NCBI GenBank assembly: GCA_903901855.1 | Contig: CAIUSP010000004.1 | Coordinates: 16,596 to 80,595, forward strand | Length of the DNA stretch: 64,000 bases | DNA from: an uncultured bacterium | GTDB taxonomy: Bacteria; Actinomycetota; Thermoleophilia; Solirubrobacterales; 70-9 | Direction: 5' to 3' | Part shown: one piece after another, positions 8,793 to 16,607 of the stretch | Position numbering within the stretch: position 1 is the first letter of the stretch | How the letters are laid out: every line of letters begins with the position of its first letter | Made by a program: the position numbers and the translations under genes | The notes under the pieces: model-generated | Database searches by the model: none | What the model was told of the DNA's origin: nothing | What the model saw: the letters and a program-made list of their open reading frames with translations, nothing else

Positions 8793-9706
8793 GCGGTGCG
8801 CCTTCCACAGCCGAGGATTTTCCACTCGACCGCCTGACCACGATCAGGATCGGAGGCCCAGCCGATCACTACGCGGAGCCCGAGAGCGAAGAAGACCTGG
8901 TGACCCTCCTCGCATGGGCGGCGGACGAGGCTCTGCCACTCGGGATAGTCGGCTCCGGTTCCAACCTCCTGATCGCCGATTCGGGCTTCAGGGGCCTCGT
9001 GCTGAAGTTGAGGGGCCCGTTGGCGGAGGTCGAGAGGGTCGAGAACGTGGTCGAGTGCGGTGGTGGCGCGAGGCTGCCATCGGTCTCGGCCAAGGTGGCT
9101 GGCTGGGGGCTCAGCGGGTTGGAGTTCGGCGTGAACATTCCCGGGACGGTCGGGGGAGCGGTTCGCATGAACGCGAACGCCTACGGCGGCGAGCTGGGGC
9201 GCGTCCTTACACGGGTGAGCATCTGTACCGCTGGAGGGGTACGTGAGGCAACGCCTGATGATCTCGGGTTCAGCTACCGAGACTCCAATCTCGGACAAGG
9301 TGAGGTCGTCTCGAGGGCGTGGTTCTCTCTGTCTCCGGGAGAGGTCGAGATGATCAAGGGGACGATGGCCGAGATGCGGGGTAAGCGCAAAGAGGCCCAG
9401 CCATCTGGAATCAAGACATTCGGCTCGACCTTCGTCAACCCGAATGACGAGCGGGCCGGAGGGAAGTCCGCGGGGATGCTCCTCGACGAGACCGGCTGCC
9501 GTGGTCTCACGGTTGGGGGTGCAAGGCTCTCGCAGAAGCATGCGAACTTCGTCGAGAACTTCGACTCGGCCACGGCTGCCGAGGTCTTGAAGGTGATGTC
9601 CGAGGCTCGGCACCGCGTGCACGCTGAGTTCGGGGTGATCCTCGAGCCAGAGGTCCAGACCCTCGGCGACATCGACTGGCCCACCGACTGGGAGATTGAG
9701 GAGTGA
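8789..9706 (+). CDS. murB: UDP-N-acetylenolpyruvoylglucosamine reductase MurB
   Basis: FAD enzyme that reduces UDP-GlcNAc-enolpyruvate to UDP-MurNAc with NADPH. FAD-binding marks: IGSGSNLL-like VGSGSNLLIAD, GVNIPGTVGGAVRMNANAYGG and FSYRDSNL. The substrate and catalytic part has GSTFVNP, with the presumed proton-donor serine, then GCRGLTVGGARLSQKHANFV. A C-terminal glutamate lies in LEPEVQTLG. The 305-aa length matches the short class typical of Gram-positives. ATG 8789 overlaps the murC stop by four bases, and the murB stop overlaps the ftsQ start in the same way. Confidence 0.96.
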   Translation: MSGAPSTAEDFPLDRLTTIRIGGPADHYAEPESEEDLVTLLAWAADEALPLGIVGSGSNLLIADSGFRGLVLKLRGPLAEVERVENVVECGGGARLPSVSAKVAGWGLSGLEFGVNIPGTVGGAVRMNANAYGGELGRVLTRVSICTAGGVREATPDDLGFSYRDSNLGQGEVVSRAWFSLSPGEVEMIKGTMAEMRGKRKEAQPSGIKTFGSTFVNPNDERAGGKSAGMLLDETGCRGLTVGGARLSQKHANFVENFDSATAAEVLKVMSEARHRVHAEFGVILEPEVQTLGDIDWPTDWEIEE

Positions 9707-10407
9707 GGGCAGGGTGGCGCGTCTGGCGCCTTCGCCTCACCGCACTCGTGCTCTTGCTGGTTGCGCTGCTGGCTGCCTACTGGTTCTGGTTCAGGGATTC
9801 ATCCCTCGTTGCCGTCACGAGGGTCGAGGTCAGAGGGGCGACGGTTAATCGGAATGCGATCCAGAAGTCGCTTGATCGGGTAGGTCGTCAGATGACCACG
9901 CTGAATGTGGATCAGGGCAAGCTGATCGAAGCGCTCGGTGCATTCCCGACCGTCGCTGCCATCACCACTTCGACCGATCTCCCTCACACGCTCGAGGTGA
10001 GGATCCGAGAGCGACCCCCCGTGGCCGTGTCGACCGTCGAGGGAGAGGTCACTGGTATCTCGGCGGACGGTTATGCGCTGATCGGCCTCGATGTCTCAGG
10101 CTTCGAGTTGCCGACCATCACCGCCACGCTCGCATCCGGAGGCCTGGTGGATGATCGCGGTATAGCCCAGGCTTCGGTCATCGGAGCGACGCCGGAGCCA
10201 CTCGAACCCGGTCTGATCTCGGCCGCATGGGAGGAGACCTACGGAGGTGTCGTGGTCGATCTGAGCGGAGCACCTCAGCTGCGATTCGGCGACGGAGATG
10301 ACGGCCGCGCCAAGTGGGCAGCCGCCTCTGCGCTCTTGGCCGATCCGGGACTCGGTTCGCCAACCTACATCGACGTCAGTGCGCCGGGGCGACCTGTTAC
10401 CGGATAG
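9703..10407 (+). CDS. ftsQ: Cell division protein FtsQ/DivIB
   Basis: Single-pass inner-membrane divisome protein that bridges FtsB/FtsL and the septal synthases. It has a short basic cytoplasmic start, one transmembrane helix at about residues 11-31, then an external POTRA-like part (VTRVEVRGATVNRNAIQKS) and the FtsQ region with TLEVRIRERPPVAV. 234 aa is short but usual for actinobacterial FtsQ. GTG 9703 overlaps the murB stop (GTGA). It ends the wall operon; the 417-bp region before ftsZ follows. No ftsA lies between ftsQ and ftsZ, as expected for Actinomycetota. Confidence 0.9.
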   Translation: MRAGWRVWRLRLTALVLLLVALLAAYWFWFRDSSLVAVTRVEVRGATVNRNAIQKSLDRVGRQMTTLNVDQGKLIEALGAFPTVAAITTSTDLPHTLEVRIRERPPVAVSTVEGEVTGISADGYALIGLDVSGFELPTITATLASGGLVDDRGIAQASVIGATPEPLEPGLISAAWEETYGGVVVDLSGAPQLRFGDGDDGRAKWAAASALLADPGLGSPTYIDVSAPGRPVTG

Positions 10408-10625
10408 CTTCACCGATGCGTCGATAAGGCTCTTGCAAAGCCTCCAGAGGCCGTTTCTGCACTGCTTTTTGCACTCCCTCAGGGGCGCGTTGATGGTCGT
10501 GGAAAACGAGGAAAGTGCTAGTTGCCGGTTAGCGTCCTGATTTCGTTCTATTCGGGTTTTACAGGGAAAAGCCCGCTTTCGCCGAAACCCTAAGGCTCAA
10601 CCAACGGTCCAGAAGAGGGGGGTCA

Positions 10626-10652
10626 AAACCCTCGACTACCAGTCGAGGGTTT
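10626..10652 (+). terminator. Candidate hairpin terminator downstream of ftsQ
   Basis: AAACCCTCGACT (10626-10637) and AGTCGAGGGTTT (10641-10652) are perfect 12-bp arms around a three-base loop. The A-run on one side and T-run on the other make it look like a bidirectional intrinsic terminator, though the T-tract is only three bases before GGTCATTT. It sits just upstream of the ftsZ promoter, where it would insulate ftsZ from readthrough. Confidence 0.55.
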
Positions 10653-10666
10653 GGTCATTTCGGCCA

Positions 10667-10695
10667 TTGACACCCGCCCCCAATTGACCTACCGT
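10667..10695 (+). promoter_or_regulatory. ftsZ promoter, with GACAC box over the -35
   Basis: TTGACA (10667-10672), a 17-bp spacer and TACCGT (10690-10695) match a vegetative sigma promoter with the actinobacterial TAnnnT -10. The -35 also creates GACAC (10669-10673), the core known to be bound by WhiA at streptomycete division genes. Whether that applies here is inference. The RNA would start near 10702, giving a leader of about 120 nt. Confidence 0.6.
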
Positions 10696-10824
10696 CGTCC
10701 TGCTTGCGGTGGCCTCTGAACGGGCCTCTCGCAAGAGGTTTGCGGAGCGTCTGGGAGGGCCTCATCGGATGGGGCTCGGGCGGACCGGCGAGACCGAAAA
10801 GGAAACGGAGCAAGACCAACCAAA

Positions 10825-11904
10825 ATGGAGACCTCTTACCTCGCGGTCATCAAGGTCGTCGGTGTCGGCGGCGGTGGTTCGAACGCCATCAGCCGGATGG
10901 TCGACGCAGGCATGCGCGGAGTCGAGTTCATCGCCTGCAATACCGACGCTCAGGCACTCCAGGCCTGCGACGCCGACGTGAAGATCGGCATCGGTCACAA
11001 CCTGACCAAGGGCCTCGGCGCAGGAGCCAATCCCGAGATCGGAGCAGGGGCAGCTGCCGAGTCGCGCGACGAGATCAAGGAGGCGCTCAAGGGCGCCGAC
11101 ATGGTCTTCGTCACCTGCGGAGAGGGAGGCGGTACGGGTACCGGCGCCGCGCCCGTGATCGCAGAGATCGCCAAGCAGGAAATCGGGGCGCTCACCGTAG
11201 GTGCCGTCACCAAGCCCTTCGAATTCGAGGGCAAGCGCCGCATGGCTGCCGCCGAGGAAGGCGTCCAGAAGCTGCGAGATCAGGTCGACACATTGATCGT
11301 GGTGCCGAACGAGAAGCTGCTCCACGTGGTGGAACGTCAGACCACGATCCTCGAGGCCTTCCGCGAGGCGGACGACATACTCCGCCAGGGCGTCCAGGGA
11401 GTGACCGATCTGATCACCGTGCCCGGCCTGATCAACCTCGACTTCGCCGATGTCCGTCTGGTCATGCACGAGGCCGGCTCCGCCCTGATGGGAGTGGGCG
11501 TCGGCTCAGGCGAGAACCGTGCCGTCGAAGCGGCGCGGAATGCCCTCACCTCTCCGTTGATCGAGGAGAAGATCGACGGCGCCAAGGGCGTGCTACTCAA
11601 TATCACCGGCGGCGAGGATCTTGGGTTGTTCGAGGTCAACGAGGCTGCCCGCTTGGTCATGGAGACCGCTGACCCGAACGCCAACATCGTCTTCGGCGCG
11701 GTCGTCGACTCGATGATGCAGGAGGAGTGCCGCGTGACCGTGGTGGCTACCGGATTCGAGGGCTTCGAGATGATCGCTCGAGCCCCTCAGATCACGCGTC
11801 GAGAGGTCAAGCGTCGCGATACCGGCGTCAGCCAGGCTGCGCCCGCTCTCGGGGATCTCAGGGTGTCGGATTCCGACATCGATGTGCCCGACTTCCTCAA
11901 GTAA
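10825..11904 (+). CDS. ftsZ: Cell division GTPase FtsZ
   Basis: Tubulin-like GTPase that forms the cytokinetic ring. GTP-binding features: [19 protein letters not shown] and the tubulin signature GGGTGTG at residues 101-107. The synergy-loop region has [11 protein letters not shown], and residues continue through TVVATGF. The C-terminal partner-binding peptide is DIDVPDFLK, a good match to the FtsZ tail that docks SepF and FtsW. 359 aa is compact, with a short linker. ATG 10825 agrees with the family N terminus. The gene has its own promoter and leader and is followed by gcvT, not by the ylm/sepF genes often found there. Confidence 0.98.
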   Translation: METSYLAVIKVVGVGGGGSNAISRMVDAGMRGVEFIACNTDAQALQACDADVKIGIGHNLTKGLGAGANPEIGAGAAAESRDEIKEALKGADMVFVTCGEGGGTGTGAAPVIAEIAKQEIGALTVGAVTKPFEFEGKRRMAAAEEGVQKLRDQVDTLIVVPNEKLLHVVERQTTILEAFREADDILRQGVQGVTDLITVPGLINLDFADVRLVMHEAGSALMGVGVGSGENRAVEAARNALTSPLIEEKIDGAKGVLLNITGGEDLGLFEVNEAARLVMETADPNANIVFGAVVDSMMQEECRVTVVATGFEGFEMIARAPQITRREVKRRDTGVSQAAPALGDLRVSDSDIDVPDFLK

Positions 11905-12005
11905 GAAGACTCCGCCTGCCTCGGGCATCGCGCCCTGATCACCTGCCCCTCGGGGTCTATGCACCTCGACTGAGGAGTAGTCTGCCCCGCCCCTCGAGAG
12001 TCGCG

Positions 12006-12035
12006 TTGGCGCGGTTCCGCGCTTCCGACTAACCT
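12006..12035 (+). promoter_or_regulatory. gcvT promoter with palindrome
   Basis: -35 TTGGCG (12006-12011), 18-bp spacer, -10 TAACCT (12030-12035), then 8 nt to the GTG start. The perfect palindrome GCGCGGTTCCGCGC (12009-12022) overlaps the -35 and could be an operator. Confidence 0.5.
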
Positions 12036-12043
12036 GAGCCGCA

Positions 12044-13123
12044 GTGAGCGAGCTGCGTCGTACCCCCCTCCACGAGGCCCATCTCGAGGCCGGAGCGAAG
12101 CTGATGCCCTTCGCCGGATGGGAGATGCCGGTGCAGTATCCGGACGGCATCACGGCGGAGCACGAGGCGGTTCGGAGCGGCTGCGGAGTGTTCGACGTTT
12201 CTCATATGGGCCAGATAGAGATTCGCGGTCGACAGACTCTGGAGGTCCTCCAGAAGGCGCTCACCAACGACGCATCGAAGGTCGAGGTAGGTGGGTCTCA
12301 ATACTCGTGTCTGTGTGAGGAAGGGGGAGGTGTCCTCGACGATCTCTTCTCCTACCGGCTTGCCGACGATCGCTGGCTCTCGGTCACCAACGCTTCCAAC
12401 CACCCGCGGGACTTCGAGCGGTTCGAGGTCGAGGCCAAGCGCTGGGATGTCGAGGTCGAGGATGTCGCGGATAACATCGCGATGCTCGCGGTCCAGGGCC
12501 CGGAGGCCCGGAGGATCGTGGGCGGACTCTGCGACGAAGACCTCCCTGGACGCTTCGAGGTCGCATCAGCGAGTGTCGCAGGCTCACCGATGCTGGTCTG
12601 TGGGACCGGCTACACGGGAGAGGATGGAGTGGAGTTGCTGATGCCACCGGAGTCGGCACTGAAAACCTGGAAGGCGTTGGTCTCGGCTGGAGCAGTTCCG
12701 GCAGGGCTCGGCGCACGCGACACCCTGAGACTGGAAGCCTGTTATTGCCTCTACGGGAACGAACTGAGCCTCGATCGCACCCCGATCGAGGCAGGTCTCG
12801 GCTGGGCGGTCAAGGAGGAGACTGGATTCATCGGCTCCGAGGCATGCCTCGAGGCGCGCGAAGACACCTCCGGAGATCGCCTGGTGGCATTCGAACTCCC
12901 GGACGGCGGGATCCCCCGCAACGGGAATCCAATCCTCAAGACAGGGGAGCGGATCGGCGAAGTCACGAGCGGCACGCTCTCACCGACACGGGATCTGGGG
13001 ATCGGCATGGGATACGTGCCGGGCGAGCTGTCCGACCCTGGAACGGAAATCGAGATCGACGTCCGGGGCAAGATGCGCAAAGCAGTGGTCGACAAGATGC
13101 CTCTCTACTCACGAGATGGATAA
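12044..13123 (+). CDS. gcvT: Aminomethyltransferase, glycine cleavage T protein
   Basis: Takes the aminomethyl group from the lipoyl arm of H protein and gives 5,10-methylene-THF and ammonia. Folate-binding fold features: HEAHLEAGAKLMPFAGWEMP, GVFDVSHMGQIEIRG, QYSCLCEEGGGVLDDL, VQGPEARRI, GYTGEDGVELL, GLGARDTLRLEACYCLYGNEL and TSGTLSPT. 359 aa is normal. GTG 12044 follows a -10 hexamer by 8 nt with no Shine-Dalgarno, so the mRNA is probably leaderless. It heads a complete gcvT-gcvH-gcvPA-gcvPB block. No glycine riboswitch is visible in the 139 bp before it. Confidence 0.96.
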   Translation: MSELRRTPLHEAHLEAGAKLMPFAGWEMPVQYPDGITAEHEAVRSGCGVFDVSHMGQIEIRGRQTLEVLQKALTNDASKVEVGGSQYSCLCEEGGGVLDDLFSYRLADDRWLSVTNASNHPRDFERFEVEAKRWDVEVEDVADNIAMLAVQGPEARRIVGGLCDEDLPGRFEVASASVAGSPMLVCGTGYTGEDGVELLMPPESALKTWKALVSAGAVPAGLGARDTLRLEACYCLYGNELSLDRTPIEAGLGWAVKEETGFIGSEACLEAREDTSGDRLVAFELPDGGIPRNGNPILKTGERIGEVTSGTLSPTRDLGIGMGYVPGELSDPGTEIEIDVRGKMRKAVVDKMPLYSRDG

Positions 13124-13126
13124 GGT
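13121..13126 (+). promoter_or_regulatory. -10 element of gcvH, made from the gcvT stop codon
   Basis: TAAGGT lies 9 nt before the gcvH GTG. Its first three bases are the gcvT stop codon TAA (13121-13123). Confidence 0.4.
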
Positions 13127-13135
13127 GCGGGCATC

Positions 13136-13525
13136 GTGAACGCTGCCGCTTACCCGGAAGACCTCAAGTACCACCCCGAGCACGACTGGGCGAGGGTGGA
13201 GGGAGACGAGGCGGTCTTCGGGATCACCTGGTATGCCCAAGACGCGCTGGGCGAGGTCGTCTTCTACGAGCCGCCGGCGGTCGGCACCACGGTGGACAAG
13301 GACAAGCCCTACACGGAGCTCGAATCAGTCAAAGCGGTATCCGAGATCTTCGCTCCCCTCTCAGGAGAGATCGTTGCGGTCAACGAGGCCCTCGGCGACG
13401 CACCCGAGGCAATCAACAGCGATCCCTACGGTGAGGGGTGGCTGGTCAGGATCAAGGTCAATGATCCTTCGGAGTTGGATGCGTTGATGGACTCCGCCGC
13501 CTATCAGGCGATGCTCGACGGCTGA
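13136..13525 (+). CDS. gcvH: Glycine cleavage system H protein
   Basis: Small lipoyl carrier that shuttles the aminomethyl intermediate between the P, T and L proteins. The lipoylated lysine is K66 in ELESVKAVSE, followed by the typical FAPLSGEIVAVNEAL turn. The N-terminal YPEDLKYHPEHDWARVEGDEAVFGIT and C-terminal GWLVRIKVNDPSELDALM are family features. 129 aa is full length. It starts 12 bp after gcvT. The start GTG is chosen from the family N terminus and a hexamer 9 nt upstream. Confidence 0.96.
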   Translation: MNAAAYPEDLKYHPEHDWARVEGDEAVFGITWYAQDALGEVVFYEPPAVGTTVDKDKPYTELESVKAVSEIFAPLSGEIVAVNEALGDAPEAINSDPYGEGWLVRIKVNDPSELDALMDSAAYQAMLDG

Positions 13526-13540
13526 TTCCAGCTGACTCAG

Positions 13541-13611
13541 GACGGCCGCGAATTGCGTGATCTCGTCACTCTGATTCGGGCCGAGGTGTATTGAACATCG
13601 TTGCGGCCGTC
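13541..13611 (+). repeat. Spaced inverted repeat upstream of gcvPA
   Basis: GACGGCCGC (13541-13549) and GCGGCCGTC (13603-13611) are perfect 9-bp arms, each containing the palindrome CGGCCG. Their centres are 62 bp apart, about six helical turns. The right arm abuts the -10 hexamer TAGGAT. A looping operator pair or a long-loop terminator are both possible. Confidence 0.4.
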
Positions 13612-13617
13612 TAGGAT
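13612..13617 (+). promoter_or_regulatory. -10 element of gcvPA
   Basis: TAGGAT lies 8 nt before the gcvPA ATG. A TTGAAC at 13591-13596 could act as -35 but is only 15 bp away. Confidence 0.45.
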
Positions 13618-13625
13618 TACCGTCC

Positions 13626-15011
13626 ATGACCCGTTACACCTCGGCAACCAACTCGGATCGTGAGGAGATGCTGGCCAGAATCGGGGTCGACTCGGTCGAC
13701 GACCTCTTCTCCGGGATCCCGGAGGAATTGCGCCTAGGTCGCCCGCTCGACCTCCCGGACGGCCTATCCGAGGCGGAGGTGTTCGACAGATTGAGGCAGA
13801 TGTCCGCCCGCAATACCGATGCCGACTCGGAGGTGAGCTTCCTCGGTGCGGGTATGTACGACCACTACGTGCCGGCGATCGTCGAGACCATCATCTCGAG
13901 ATCGGAGTTCCTCACTCCTTACACGCCCTATCAGCCGGAGGTATCCCAGGGTGGCTTGCAGACGATGTTCGAGTTCCAGACAGCCATGTCCGAGCTCACG
14001 GGGCTGCCGGTCGCCAATGCCGGTCTCTATGAAGGCCCGTCCACCGCTGCCGCGGCCGCGTACCTCGCCATCGGAGCGACGGGTCGCAAGAAGTTGGTGG
14101 CAACGAGGGGGGTTCACCCACACACCCGTGAGGTGCTCGAGACTTACTCTGCCGGATACGGATCCGAAGTGGTCGAGGTCGATCTCGAAGACGGTGTGAC
14201 GCAGGCGGCGGCGCTGGCGGAGGCCGTCGATGACGACACAGCCGCGGTCTTCCTGCAGCAGCCCAACTTCCTCGGCTCGGTCGAGGACATCGAGGCCCTG
14301 ACGGAGGTATCGAAGGCCCACGGAGCCCTCGTGGTGGTCGCCTGTGATCCCATGGCGCTCTCGATCCTCAAGCCGCCGGGTCAGTGCGGCGCCGATATCG
14401 CTTTCGGCGAAGGCCAGCCGCTCGGTAACCGACTCGACTACGGCGGGCCGTCGTTCGGTTTCTTCGGCGCCGCCGAGGAGCACCTCCGGAGGATGCCCGG
14501 GAGGATCGCGGGACAGACCACCGACGTAGACGGTAGGCGTGGATTCGTACTCACGCTCCAGACCCGTGAGCAGCACATCCGCAGGGAGAAGGCCACCCAC
14601 AACATCTGCACTGCGCAAGCACTGAACTCGCTGGCGGGGATGATCCATCTCGCATGGCTGGGCAAGCGGGGCTTCGTCGAGCTCGGAGAACTACTGGTCA
14701 GGCGGACCGCCTACGCCCGCTCGAAGCTGGCAGAGGTGCCTGGTGTCAGTCTCGTCTCGGATGCACCCGTAGTGCGTGAGTTCGCTCTCTCGCTGGATGC
14801 CCCGATCGGCGAAGTGCTCGACCTGTGCGCTGCGGAAGGAGTCGCCGCGGGTTATCGGCTCGACCGCGAGTATCCGGAGATAGAGAACGGCTTGCTGGTG
14901 GCTATCACCGAGCGCCGGAGCGTCGGCGACATCGACAAGCTGGCTGAGCTCCTCGGCCGCGCGGTCTCTGTCGGATCTGAGGCACCTCGCGAGAAGGAGG
15001 CCGTCTCATGA
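13626..15011 (+). CDS. gcvPA: Glycine dehydrogenase (decarboxylating) subunit 1
   Basis: One half of the two-subunit P protein, the PLP enzyme that decarboxylates glycine and loads the lipoyl arm of H protein. Family marks: FLGAGMYDHYVPAIV, FLTPYTPYQPEVSQGGLQTMFEFQ, NAGLYEGPSTAAAAA and GQTTDVDGRRGFVLTLQTREQHIRREKA. 461 aa matches the split form found in Gram-positives, and the PLP lysine is in the partner subunit. Its stop overlaps the gcvPB start by four bases, which favours equal synthesis of both halves. The start is fixed by the hexamer 8 nt upstream. Confidence 0.96.
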   Translation: MTRYTSATNSDREEMLARIGVDSVDDLFSGIPEELRLGRPLDLPDGLSEAEVFDRLRQMSARNTDADSEVSFLGAGMYDHYVPAIVETIISRSEFLTPYTPYQPEVSQGGLQTMFEFQTAMSELTGLPVANAGLYEGPSTAAAAAYLAIGATGRKKLVATRGVHPHTREVLETYSAGYGSEVVEVDLEDGVTQAAALAEAVDDDTAAVFLQQPNFLGSVEDIEALTEVSKAHGALVVVACDPMALSILKPPGQCGADIAFGEGQPLGNRLDYGGPSFGFFGAAEEHLRRMPGRIAGQTTDVDGRRGFVLTLQTREQHIRREKATHNICTAQALNSLAGMIHLAWLGKRGFVELGELLVRRTAYARSKLAEVPGVSLVSDAPVVREFALSLDAPIGEVLDLCAAEGVAAGYRLDREYPEIENGLLVAITERRSVGDIDKLAELLGRAVSVGSEAPREKEAVS

Positions 15012-16549
15012 GCCCCCAGACGGCACCGCCCAGCACTGCCGAGGTGCCCACTGCGCAGCAGCGTGATCACGCAACCACCATCTACGAGCGGTCCGTGCCC
15101 GGGCGCCGTGCCGCGGACCTACCGGCTGCGGGCGTTCCCGAGACCCCGATCGAGGAGTTGATCCCGAAGTCGCTCCTGCGCGAACGACCGGCGGAGCTGC
15201 CCGAGATCGCCGAGCCCGAGATCGTCCGCCACTACAACCGTTTGTCACGCCGGAACTTCGATCTGGACACAGGCATGTACCCGTTGGGTTCGTGCACGAT
15301 GAAGCACAACCCCAGGCTCAACGAGCGAGTTGCCGCTTTGCCCGGCCACGCGCGGCTCCACCCCGCCCAAGACCCTCGCAGGGCGCAGGGCGCACTCGAA
15401 TTGATGTGGAACCTCCAGCAATCGCTTGCCGAGATCTGCGGATTGCCTCACGTCAGCCTCCAGCCCTCCGCCGGTTCCCACGGTGAGCTCGCTGGTCTCC
15501 TGCTCACCCGTGCGTACCACGCAGATCGGGGTGAACAGCGGACCAAGGTCCTGACACCCGATACCGCTCACGGGACGAACCCCGCGACGGTCTCGATGGC
15601 CGGGTACGAGGTGGTCAGGGTCGCGACCAGTGAGCAGGGTGGGGTGGACATGGACGATCTCCGGGAGAAGGCCGATGATCAGGTGGCCTGTCTCATGCTC
15701 ACCAATCCGAACACGCTCGGCCTGTTCGACGAGAACATCGCCGAGATCGCGGAGATCCTGCATTCGGTCGGGGGGACCCTCTATTACGACGGGGCGAACC
15801 TCAACGCGATCATGGGGAGGTCGCGTCCGGGCGACATGGGGTTCGACATCGTCCACGTCAACCTCCACAAGTCTTTCTCCCAACCGCATGGCGGGGGCGG
15901 CCCGGGATCGGGTCCGATCGCGGTCTCCGATCGGATAGAACCGTTCCTGCCCAAGCCGCAAGTGGTTCGGACCAGCGAGGGCAATGGCAGCGGCCCTACC
16001 TTCGACCTCGACTACGACCGCCCTAAGGCGATCGGCCGCTTGCGAGGGTTCCAAGGGAATTTCGGTGTGTTCGTCCGCTCTTACGCCTACATCCTCAGCC
16101 TCGGTGGGGACGGTCTCCAGGAGGCCTCTGAGACCTCTGTCCTGAACGCCAACTACCTGCTGAGCCGTCTCTCGGAGGGTCGGACGGGTAAGTACCTGCC
16201 CCTCGGCGTAGATCGCAGGCCGATGCACGAGTTCGTCCTCTCGGCCTCGAAGGCGAAGGATGATCTCGGGGTCAAGACTCTCGACATCGCGAAGCGCATA
16301 CTCGACTTCGGGTTCCACCCGCCGACTGTCTACTTCCCGCTGTTGATCGAGGAGGCCCTGCTGATGGAGCCGACCGAGACCGAGACCAGAGAGACTTTGG
16401 ACGACTTCGCCGATACGCTCGAAGCGGTCCTCGAGGAAGCGGAATCCGACCCCGCGATTGTCACAGGGGCTCCGTACACCACGCCCGTCCGGCGTCTCGA
16501 CGAGGCCGGTGCGGCACGTGATCCGGTGATCCGCCAACCACTCGGTTGA
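15008..16549 (+). CDS. gcvPB: Glycine dehydrogenase (decarboxylating) subunit 2
   Basis: PLP-bearing half of the split P protein. The Schiff-base lysine is K288 in NLHKSFSQPHGGGG. Other marks are FDLDTGMYPLGSCTMKHNPR, QPSAGSHGELAGLLLTRAYH, DTAHGTNPATVSMAGYEVV and KAIGRLRGFQGNFGVFVRSYAYI. 513 aa, with a slightly long N terminus ahead of the ELPEIAEPEIVRHYNRLSRRNF start of the fold. ATG 15008 overlaps the gcvPA stop (ATGA). With gcvT and gcvH it forms a full cleavage system apart from the shared lipoamide dehydrogenase. Confidence 0.96.
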   Translation: MSPQTAPPSTAEVPTAQQRDHATTIYERSVPGRRAADLPAAGVPETPIEELIPKSLLRERPAELPEIAEPEIVRHYNRLSRRNFDLDTGMYPLGSCTMKHNPRLNERVAALPGHARLHPAQDPRRAQGALELMWNLQQSLAEICGLPHVSLQPSAGSHGELAGLLLTRAYHADRGEQRTKVLTPDTAHGTNPATVSMAGYEVVRVATSEQGGVDMDDLREKADDQVACLMLTNPNTLGLFDENIAEIAEILHSVGGTLYYDGANLNAIMGRSRPGDMGFDIVHVNLHKSFSQPHGGGGPGSGPIAVSDRIEPFLPKPQVVRTSEGNGSGPTFDLDYDRPKAIGRLRGFQGNFGVFVRSYAYILSLGGDGLQEASETSVLNANYLLSRLSEGRTGKYLPLGVDRRPMHEFVLSASKAKDDLGVKTLDIAKRILDFGFHPPTVYFPLLIEEALLMEPTETETRETLDDFADTLEAVLEEAESDPAIVTGAPYTTPVRRLDEAGAARDPVIRQPLG

Positions 16550-16607
16550 GCGGCGGGTCGTCGGTCGGGCAACTGGCCGCCATGACGTTTGCGAGACTGC
16601 TGCGGTC

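Larger units (their letters stand above)
10408..10824 (+). other. ftsQ-ftsZ intergenic control region
   Basis: 417 bp with no convincing gene, visibly richer in A and T than its surroundings. It holds GCCTC/GAGGC at 10440-10451, a CGGGTTTT...AAAAGCCCG pairing near 10553-10575 that competes with a GGGTTT...AAACCC pairing, a strong terminator-like hairpin at 10626-10652, a consensus-like promoter at 10667-10695, and a predicted leader of about 120 nt. The leader contains the hairpin CCTCT-CGCA-AGAGG (10725-10738). The layout suggests that ftsZ is uncoupled from the wall operon and has its own start signal. Confidence 0.6.

Noticed and set aside
10704..11672. 322-codon open frame overlapping ftsZ in another frame
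   Set aside because: Arg/Gly-rich shadow; FtsZ is unmistakable.
11905..12043. Glycine riboswitch before gcvT
   Set aside because: No tandem aptamer cores; a -10 hexamer close to the start leaves no leader.
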